Shown: one piece after another, positions 6,660 through 12,255 of the stretch
How positions within the stretch are numbered: the first letter of the stretch is position 1
Layout: each line of letters begins with the position of its first letter
Assembly (NCBI GenBank): GCA_021778575.1
Contig: JAJYCH010000060.1
Coordinates: 1 to 12,255, forward strand
Direction of reading: 5' to 3'
DNA: 12,255 bases
Source of the DNA: Planctomycetota bacterium
GTDB taxonomy: Bacteria > Planctomycetota > Planctomycetia > Isosphaerales > Isosphaeraceae
The notes under the pieces: generated by a model
Told to the model about the DNA's origin: nothing
What the model saw: the letters and a program-made list of their open reading frames with translations, nothing else
The model's database searches: none
Translations under genes and position numbers: made by a program

Positions 6660-6830
6660 GATGGTTGGGTGGTCAGTCCCGAGTGGTTTGGATAAACCGA
6701 GAAGTCGGCATCCAGTTTTCGAACATAAGACCCATTATCGGACATTGCGTTTTTCTGGATTCCGAAGTGCATGCCAATTTTCGAGCCGCTTAAGATCCAA
6801 ATAAACTGGTGATCTCGCCCGCAACTCCAC

Positions 6831-8003
6831 TCAGCGTCGAACCTTCGCCTGTTCCGCCTTGATCGCCAGGCTCGATTCCATGGCGTCTTCGAGCGGAATG
6901 CTTCTCGGTTCGTTGCGATGGTCGGGCAAGGCGACCCAGCGCGGTCCGTCCTGGTGATCGATCAGGCGAGCCTTCATCACCTCGGCCACGCCCAGGGTGC
7001 AGGCGGTTGCTCCATCCTTGTCGAGGTGAACAGGGTCGGTGAAGAGTTCCTTGGGATAATTGACATGCCGGCCGTCGATCACGACCAGATTGTCGAAGCG
7101 GGCCTGGCATTTCCTGACGTACGCTTCGTACTGGGCGTTATAGCCGATCTGTTCGCGCTGGGCGTCGACGGCGGGGGCGTTGGGCTGGAGAGTCCAGAAG
7201 ACGGGGACATTGCGTGACCGGGCGAGCTTCAAGAACTTCTCGACATATTGTTCGTTAAGCGGCTCGACGAACCAGGGGGTCCAGAACATGGCGGGATAGG
7301 CGCCCGTGGTGGGAACCTGGCCATCGAAATAGGGATATTTGGAGAGGACTTCCGCGCCGCGATTGACGCGCCAGTTCCGTTCGGAGGCGAGCAGCTTTTC
7401 CTTGACCGAGACCGACTGCCCCTGGGTCGCCGCATTGAAGCTCTCGCGAATCTCGAACCGTTTCCGTGCCGAGGGGAGGATCTTGCAGACCACGAATTCA
7501 CCGAAATGATTGGGGTCTTTGGCCTTCCAGCACATTTCGGCGAGTTCGCCAAAGCTGAGCAATTCGGGATAGACCCGGCTGAGAATGTTCATTGAGTTGC
7601 CCATGATCAGCTCGGGCTGAAAGTCGACGATGACGGCGGCGGGCTTGGCACCAGAGTCGAACGAACGCTTGAGCATGTAGTAACTGCTCGCGGCCGAGCC
7701 GCAATACAGTGCGAAGTTGTAAGTCTTCTTGCCGAGTTTCTCGCCGAGGATCTTGGGCTGGATGCCGAACTTGACCATGCTGTCGCCGTAGCACAGAATC
7801 TCGTTGCGGGCGGCGAACTTGGCGGGCGCGGCCCCTTCGAGCCGCCAGTTGCTGGCGACCAGCGTGGTAAAATCACCATCGTGCGCCATCAGGAACGACT
7901 CGACCCCCACGATCAGCGCGAGCATCCCGAGCAGACCGACCGGCCAGCGTCCGCGGCCGATCTGCGGCACTTCCCTGGCGTCAGGCATCCGTTCCTCTGA
8001 CAT
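6831..8003 (-). CDS. membrane-anchored SGNH-fold protein, possible acyl/acetyltransferase or esterase
   Basis: The 390-residue protein has a hydrophobic anchor at about 21-40 (VGLLGMLALIVGVESFLMA) and then an extracytoplasmic SGNH/GDSL-type domain. Block I is ILCYGDSMVKFGI with Gly73-Asp74-Ser75, Gly102 fits block II (YNFALYCGSAASS), Asn275 in TLQPNAP may be block III, and FTDPVHLDKDG carries Asp323 and His326 of the catalytic D-x-x-H. This arrangement resembles DUF1574/AlgX/DltD-like proteins that acetylate or deacylate exported polysaccharides, usually with an MBOAT partner; no MBOAT gene is in this window. The start ATG has GAGGG 7 nt upstream. A role in exopolysaccharide modification is inferred from the fold only. 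The closing 45 residues are polar and charged. Confidence 0.75.
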   Translation of the reverse strand: MSEERMPDAREVPQIGRGRWPVGLLGMLALIVGVESFLMAHDGDFTTLVASNWRLEGAAPAKFAARNEILCYGDSMVKFGIQPKILGEKLGKKTYNFALYCGSAASSYYMLKRSFDSGAKPAAVIVDFQPELIMGNSMNILSRVYPELLSFGELAEMCWKAKDPNHFGEFVVCKILPSARKRFEIRESFNAATQGQSVSVKEKLLASERNWRVNRGAEVLSKYPYFDGQVPTTGAYPAMFWTPWFVEPLNEQYVEKFLKLARSRNVPVFWTLQPNAPAVDAQREQIGYNAQYEAYVRKCQARFDNLVVIDGRHVNYPKELFTDPVHLDKDGATACTLGVAEVMKARLIDHQDGPRWVALPDHRNEPRSIPLEDAMESSLAIKAEQAKVRR

Positions 8004-8011
8004 GCGACGGC

Positions 8012-8026
8012 CCTCATCCTTTGAGG
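8012..8026 (-). repeat. small hairpin overlapping the ribosome-binding site of the SGNH gene
   Basis: On the minus strand CCTCA, AAGGA loop, TGAGG form a perfect 5-bp stem, and the GAGGG ribosome-binding site lies mostly in its 3' arm. It could limit translation initiation, but a 5-bp stem can easily arise by chance. Confidence 0.3.
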
Positions 8027-8206
8027 AAAGCGATCCTCTTCTTACTCATCGGCCGTTGGGAGCGATTTCGTTGACCCGGTTCCGTTCGGTCTAACGGCGA
8101 TCGTGGAAAAACGGCGGCTCGATGTCGCATCTCGCCATTTTGTGTCTTAAATCGAAGGAAGATAATCGAGATCGCCGAAAAGGTCGAGGCGTACCCGGTC
8201 GCTTCG

Positions 8207-8236
8207 TTGACAACGCGGTTCCGGCGGTGTTAGATA
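8207..8236 (+). promoter_or_regulatory. candidate sigma-70-type promoter of the cytochrome operon
   Basis: A perfect TTGACA (8207-8212) is followed after 17-18 nt by a weak -10 within TTAGATA (8230-8236). Transcription would start near 8243, leaving a leader of about 57 nt before the GTG start at 8300. The -35 box is exact; the -10 matches only about half of the consensus. Confidence 0.45.
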
Positions 8237-8299
8237 ACTTGTCCGTTCTGACATGCCTGTCATCCAGACCCAACGTGTGATGATCCGAGGGGCCGGCTC

Positions 8300-9274
8300 G
8301 TGCTGATCGACCGCAGGAATCTCGCCAGTCATTTCCCCTGGATCGTCCTCTCTCTGCTCATCGCCGGTGGGTCGATCGCCTGGTTCTGGTCGGCGAGCCG
8401 GGGGGCTTCGGAATGGCCGGGGGGGAGTACTCCGCCCGGTTTGACTTTCGGGATTGTCGGGGGCCTGTTGATCCTCTTCGAGTTCGCGCTCTGGGGACGG
8501 AAGAAGCTCCGACGGTTGCGGATCGGGCGGGTCAAGACCTGGATGGCCGCGCACATCTGGCTGGGACTGGTCACGGTCCCTCTGCTGGTCCTGCATAGCG
8601 GTTTCCGCTGGGGTGGGCCGCTGAGTTCCGTTTTGATGGTCATCTTTCTGGTCGTGATCGCCTCGGGCGTCTGGGGCTTGATCCTCCAGCAAATCTTGCC
8701 GTCGAAAATGCTCCACCAGGTTCCCGCCGAGACGATTCATTCGCAGATCGATCGGATGTTCCGGTTCCTGCACGACGATGGTCTGAGACTGGTCCGGACC
8801 ACCTGCGGCCCCCTGCCCGGCGAGGACGCCGACAGGGTCGATTCACGCGAAGCCGAGGACGGTCTGCCGATCTCCCACATGACGGTCGGAGCCGTGCAAA
8901 CCGTCGGCAGCGTCCAGGGGAAGGTGCTGGTCACCCGGGTTCCCAAGGTCGCCGTGCCGGGGGCCGAACCGCTCCGGAATCTCTATCGCGACAGCATCGG
9001 GCCTTACCTGCTTGAAGGGAAAAAGGCTCAGCCTCGACTGGCCCAGGCGTCGAAAGCTCAGGGTATCTTCGAGGAACTCCGCGTCAAACTGCCGCGCGAC
9101 GCCCGGGAGGCCGTCGATTTTCTCGAAAACCTCTGTGATCAGCGCCGGCAGCTCGATCGCCAGAAGACCTATCATTTCTGGCTCCATAACTGGCTTGTCG
9201 TTCACCTTCCGCTCTCGGTCGCGTTGGTCATCTTGATGGGCTTTCACATCTGGGTGGCCCTGTATTATCGCTGA
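8300..9274 (+). CDS. membrane dihaem cytochrome b-like protein
   Basis: The 324-residue protein has four membrane segments in its N-terminal part (about 13-30, 48-65, 83-101, 108-131) and one at the C terminus (about 297-322), with a soluble insert of some 160 residues between. His85 and His99 lie 14 apart in segment three, and His302 and His316 lie 14 apart in the last segment. This H-x13-H spacing on two helices is the pattern that holds two stacked b haems across the membrane, as in ferric-reductase-like and other cytochrome b domains. It probably passes electrons between the quinone pool or cytoplasm and the multihaem cytochrome c encoded 13 bp downstream. No flavin or NAD(P)H domain is seen, so it is not a complete ferric reductase. 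The start is GTG at 8300, with GAGGGG 7 nt upstream. The exact family is uncertain. Confidence 0.78.
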   Translation: MLIDRRNLASHFPWIVLSLLIAGGSIAWFWSASRGASEWPGGSTPPGLTFGIVGGLLILFEFALWGRKKLRRLRIGRVKTWMAAHIWLGLVTVPLLVLHSGFRWGGPLSSVLMVIFLVVIASGVWGLILQQILPSKMLHQVPAETIHSQIDRMFRFLHDDGLRLVRTTCGPLPGEDADRVDSREAEDGLPISHMTVGAVQTVGSVQGKVLVTRVPKVAVPGAEPLRNLYRDSIGPYLLEGKKAQPRLAQASKAQGIFEELRVKLPRDAREAVDFLENLCDQRRQLDRQKTYHFWLHNWLVVHLPLSVALVILMGFHIWVALYYR

Positions 9275-9287
9275 GGCTCACGATCCC

Positions 9288-10994
9288 ATGGCCATGAAAC
9301 GCGAAACCGGGAAAGACCGCTGGAGACGGATTCCCAAGAATTATTTCAAGTCGCGCGACCGACTTCAGAATCTGAAGCTCCAGCTCTCGGTTCTGGCCAC
9401 GGTGCTGTCGATTGCCTGGTTCGCCTCCGGAATCAACTGGACCGGATCGAGCGACTCCTCGACCGACCTCAACGGCCTCCGGGCCAATCACGGCGAGCTC
9501 AACCGGGTCCACGCGGCCTGGGCCAACAAGTGTGACGCCTGCCACGTCCCGTTCGAGCCGATCGACGGCCGTCCGCTCTTCTCGTCGGTGGCGTCGGTCG
9601 AGAACCGGTCGAGCGACAAGCTCTGCATGTCCTGTCACGCCGGCCCGGCGCACCACGCGACGATGAAGCCCGAGGACTCGAAGACCTGCGCCCAGTGCCA
9701 TCGCGACCACCAGGGGGCCGACTTCTCGCTCGTCCGGCTCATCGATGGCGAATGCACTTCCTGTCACTCCAATCTGACCGCTCATCTCCTACTCGACAAG
9801 AAGCCCAGGGACGAACGTCAGTTCGGGAACGTGATCAAGTTCGCCGCCGAACCGGCCAACCATCCGCCGTTCCGTCCCGAGGCCGCGCTCTTCGCCGACG
9901 GCAAGCCCCCGGTGGACCGGAGCAAGCTCAAGTTCAGCCACGCCCGGCACATGATGCCCGGAATCGTCAAGAAAGCCGGCGATACTCCCTACAAGATCAG
10001 CGATATCCCGATCGTCGCCGAACGAGCCCGGTATCAAAAATCAGCCGATCTCCAGGCTGCGGTCCAGCTCGATTGCGCGTCGTGCCATGTGCTCGACTCG
10101 ACCGAGGTGAAGGGCTCGGCCAATCCCGCCGTGGCGGCGGTCGCCCTGCCGGTCCGAAGTTCCGGTGGTTATTTCCTCCCCTCGACGTTTGAAGGTTCGT
10201 GCCGGGCTTGCCACACCTTGACGGTCCTCGGAAACAACCGGCCGCTGGAAGTCCCGCACGGGGTCCAGCCCGACCAGGTCATCGACTTCGTCAAGCAAGC
10301 CTACTCCGCGCAGATCCTGGCCGACGATCCCAAGATTCTCAGCTCTTTCGTCCCCAGGGCGCAGGTTCCCGGCAAGTCGGCGCTGGATCTGACCATCCAG
10401 AAGAAGCGTGACGATCTCGTCCGGGCCGCCTTGAAATCGCTTTTCCCGGACGAGATCAAGCCTGGACCCGGCAACGACCCGGCGTCGACGACCAGCAACG
10501 CCAATAACTGCGCCGAGTGCCATTATTACGGCAAGGCCGACGCCCAGGGCTTCCCCTCGAAGGTCGAACCGACCAACGTCCCGCAGGTCTGGTTCACCCA
10601 CGCCGCGTTCGATCACACCGCGCACCGAGGGGTCTCGTGTCGCGACTGCCACGCGAAATCCTATGCCTTCGAGGCGGACGGGAAGACACCGGTCAAGGAT
10701 GCCTCGTGGGTCGCGACCGACTATCTCAACCCCGGGATCGAGAACTGCGTCCAGTGCCACGCCCCGGCCTCGACCGGCGGCGGCTGGCTGGGCATGGGTT
10801 CGACCGGAAAGTCGAGCGGAGGCGTCTCGTTCGATTGCACCGAGTGCCATCGTTACCATAACGGCGACAACAAGTTACAAGGTCCTGGAGCCACCGCCGA
10901 GGACGCGAGGTCGATCCGCTCGATCCAGCAGTTCCTTCAGGGAACCGGTGGTGAAGTCGAGAAATCAGCCGCTCCGAAATCCACGAATCCCTGA
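9288..10994 (+). CDS. membrane-anchored decahaem c-type cytochrome
   Basis: The 568-residue protein contains ten C-x-x-C-H haem-attachment motifs, with first cysteines at 82, 113, 134, 156, 263, 305, 408, 451, 487 and 517, grouped 4+2+4. A basic N terminus of about 30 residues precedes one hydrophobic helix (31-49), which looks like an uncleaved NapC/NrfH-style anchor placing the haem domain in the periplasm. Spare histidines in stretches such as FSHARHM (216-222) and FTHAAFDHTAH (436-446) resemble the distal ligands of cytochrome c3/c7-type bis-His haems. It should form an electron wire linked to the cytochrome b-like protein encoded just upstream. I see no extra catalytic motif that would mark it as a nitrite, hydroxylamine or tetrathionate reductase. 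GAGG lies 11 nt before the ATG; an in-frame ATG at 9294 is an alternative. Periplasmic haem-maturation genes would be needed and are not in this window. Confidence 0.9.
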   Translation: MAMKRETGKDRWRRIPKNYFKSRDRLQNLKLQLSVLATVLSIAWFASGINWTGSSDSSTDLNGLRANHGELNRVHAAWANKCDACHVPFEPIDGRPLFSSVASVENRSSDKLCMSCHAGPAHHATMKPEDSKTCAQCHRDHQGADFSLVRLIDGECTSCHSNLTAHLLLDKKPRDERQFGNVIKFAAEPANHPPFRPEAALFADGKPPVDRSKLKFSHARHMMPGIVKKAGDTPYKISDIPIVAERARYQKSADLQAAVQLDCASCHVLDSTEVKGSANPAVAAVALPVRSSGGYFLPSTFEGSCRACHTLTVLGNNRPLEVPHGVQPDQVIDFVKQAYSAQILADDPKILSSFVPRAQVPGKSALDLTIQKKRDDLVRAALKSLFPDEIKPGPGNDPASTTSNANNCAECHYYGKADAQGFPSKVEPTNVPQVWFTHAAFDHTAHRGVSCRDCHAKSYAFEADGKTPVKDASWVATDYLNPGIENCVQCHAPASTGGGWLGMGSTGKSSGGVSFDCTECHRYHNGDNKLQGPGATAEDARSIRSIQQFLQGTGGEVEKSAAPKSTNP

Positions 10995-11102
10995 TCTTGC
11001 GGCTTTTCGCTGGTGAAACGGCTCCGAGATTCCGAAACTCCCCGGAGAGCCCGCATCGGTCGACCACGGTCGAAGCGGGACTCGAAGGAAGGGAGTGGTT
11101 CG

Positions 11103-12255
11103 ATGACCCGGAGCCTGCTCGTTGCCGGACTGGCCTGCCTGCTGCTCCCTGCCGGCGGGGTGGCCGACCTGATCTACTTCGCCAAAGGGGGAGAAGCACA
11201 GCTCTCCTCGAAGGTCGAGGGGGAGGCGGTCGTGATCGAGACCCCCGGCGGTCCACGGTCGTTTCCTCGAAGCGACTTCCTGGCCATCGTGCCGGCTCCG
11301 TCCGTCGAGACCGAGTGGCAGAATCGCAAGGCCGAGGCCGACAAGGCCGGGACGGTCGAGGCTCGGTTCGCCGCGGCCTGGTGGGCACTCGAAAACGGCC
11401 TGACCCCGGAGGCCCTTGGCGCTCTTGAGGAACTCAGACCGCGCTCCTGGGATCATTCGCCCACGCTCCGGGCTCTGGCGGCGATCGACGGGCTGAAGGC
11501 CCCCTGCCCCGACCCCGATCTCGACCCGATCCGCGCCCGGCTCCGTCCGCTCAAGTTCCGCGAGGCTCGATCAGCCCACGTCCTGCTCCTGCATCAAACC
11601 AGCGATGGCGAGGCGAAGGAACGACTCGAAGTCCTCGAACGGGTCGTCCAGACCTTTCTGGTCAGCTTCGCCGCGCAAGGGCTTGAGCTTTCCACCCCGG
11701 GGCACCGCCTGGTCTCGGTTTACTTCGCCGAGCAGCGCGATTATGTCCACTTTCTCAAGACGGTCGAGGCCAGCCCGTTCGTCGATACCCAGGGCTACTA
11801 TCACCCCAACCTTCGCGCGGTCTTCGCATACGATACGAGGAGCGGCGAGGAGCAAAAGACCGGCCGACGAGCGATTGCCAACCGCAAGCGTAACGGTGCG
11901 CCGGCGTCGGACCTCGCGCGACAGGATCTCTTGCTCGACCTCGACTGGCGAGGCACCGACCTCGGGATCGCCGCCCACGAGATGGTTCATCTCCTGACGG
12001 CCGAGACCGACCTGGCCAGTCGGGTCGATTCCTTGCCGTTCTGGCTTCACGAAGGGCTGGCCGCTCAGTTCGAGGTCGTTCGAGGCGGGCGGTGGGCGGG
12101 GTTCGGTCGGGTCAACGATCGGCGATTGCCCAACTGGCGGACCATTCGACCGCTCCCTCGACTTGTTCCATTGCTGAAGGACACCGGTTTTGGCCACGGT
12201 TATCGGCGCGACCTTTATGCCGAGTCGTGGGCTCTGGTCTACTTCTTGCGAAAAA
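11103..12255 (+). CDS. secreted DUF1570-like HExxH protein, cut by the window end
   Basis: 384 codons are visible with no stop before the window ends. The protein starts with a signal peptide (MTRSLLVAGLACLLLPAGGVA), followed by a small beta-rich segment (residues 23-63) and an alpha-helical stretch. The main domain carries IAAHEMVHLLTAET, a zinc-binding H-E-x-x-H at 292-296, and WLHEGLAAQFE (314-324), in which Glu317 is placed like the third ligand of gluzincin metallopeptidases. This pairing and the upstream VYFAEQRDYVHFL region resemble DUF1570 proteins, which are abundant in planctomycetes and act, if at all, outside the cytoplasm on unknown substrates. The start has GGAAGGGAG about 7 nt upstream. 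It lies 108 bp after the cytochrome c gene on the same strand with no terminator between, so co-transcription is possible, although a functional link is unproven. Confidence 0.8.
   Translation, partial: MTRSLLVAGLACLLLPAGGVADLIYFAKGGEAQLSSKVEGEAVVIETPGGPRSFPRSDFLAIVPAPSVETEWQNRKAEADKAGTVEARFAAAWWALENGLTPEALGALEELRPRSWDHSPTLRALAAIDGLKAPCPDPDLDPIRARLRPLKFREARSAHVLLLHQTSDGEAKERLEVLERVVQTFLVSFAAQGLELSTPGHRLVSVYFAEQRDYVHFLKTVEASPFVDTQGYYHPNLRAVFAYDTRSGEEQKTGRRAIANRKRNGAPASDLARQDLLLDLDWRGTDLGIAAHEMVHLLTAETDLASRVDSLPFWLHEGLAAQFEVVRGGRWAGFGRVNDRRLPNWRTIRPLPRLVPLLKDTGFGHGYRRDLYAESWALVYFLRK

Larger units (their letters stand above)
8004..8299. other. divergent intergenic region (296 bp)
   Basis: This region lies between the leftward SGNH gene and the rightward cytochrome pair. 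It holds a good rightward promoter candidate (8207-8236) and the small hairpin next to the SGNH start. I see no convincing leftward promoter and no RNA gene. A 60-codon leftward frame at 8091-8273 has no recognisable features and is not credited. Confidence 0.5.

Noticed and set aside
6734..6739. GATAAT on the minus strand as a -10 box for the MazG-like gene
   Set aside because: No -35 box is found at 16-18 nt; the nearest TTCGGA is 21 nt away, so a promoter cannot be claimed.
6760..6780. TTGGCATGCACTT on the minus strand as a sigma-54 promoter
   Set aside because: The -24 element is imperfect and no TTGC-like -12 element follows at the required spacing.
10041..10859. 272-codon open frame on the minus strand opposite the decahaem cytochrome
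   Set aside because: The sense strand carries ten haem motifs in one frame; the antisense product shows no domain.
11057..11073. CGGTCGA repeated twice with a 3-bp gap before the DUF1570-like gene
   Set aside because: CGGTCGA-like words are very common throughout this GC-rich window, so a 7-bp direct repeat here is not significant.

Overview
The window looks like part of a chromosome from a GC-rich, gene-sparse bacterium, most likely a planctomycete (Isosphaera/Singulisphaera-like). This is inferred from gene content: a sulfatase-superfamily enzyme, a stand-alone PIG-L deacetylase, a DUF1570-type HExxH protein, a multihaem cytochrome c paired with a membrane cytochrome b, and many proteins of no clear assignment. 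There is no transposase, integrase, CRISPR array, tRNA or rRNA that I can see.

Layout. At the left edge a PIG-L/LmbE-type deacetylase is read leftwards and cut by the window end (1-402). After a 342-bp divergent intergenic region comes a large polytopic membrane protein resembling GT-C glycosyltransferases (745-2658, +). Its 3' end overlaps, tail to tail, a small cyclic-nucleotide-binding-fold protein (2629-3168, -). Divergent from that is a proline-rich lipoprotein (3459-4658, +), which ends at a strong hairpin terminator lying between it and a convergent sulfatase-like gene (4742-6223, -). The sulfatase-like gene follows a MazG/dCTPase-like nucleotide pyrophosphohydrolase (6273-6659, -), and a membrane-anchored SGNH-fold protein (6831-8003, -) lies further upstream on the same strand.

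The right third reads rightwards. A short-spaced pair encodes a membrane protein with two H-x13-H motifs (predicted dihaem cytochrome b, 8300-9274) and a decahaem c-type cytochrome with an N-terminal membrane anchor (9288-10994). A predicted secreted DUF1570-like zinc metallopeptidase-fold protein (11103 to the window end) follows 108 bp later. A near-consensus promoter lies in front of the pair.

How they may work together. The clearest functional unit is the cytochrome b/cytochrome c pair, which should carry electrons between the membrane and the periplasm; its donor and acceptor cannot be read from the sequence. The GT-C-like protein, PIG-L deacetylase, SGNH protein and lipoprotein all point to cell-envelope or exopolysaccharide work, but they do not form one operon. 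The most unusual single gene is the sulfatase-like protein: the formylglycine cysteine is replaced by threonine and the normally invariant first metal-binding aspartate by asparagine.
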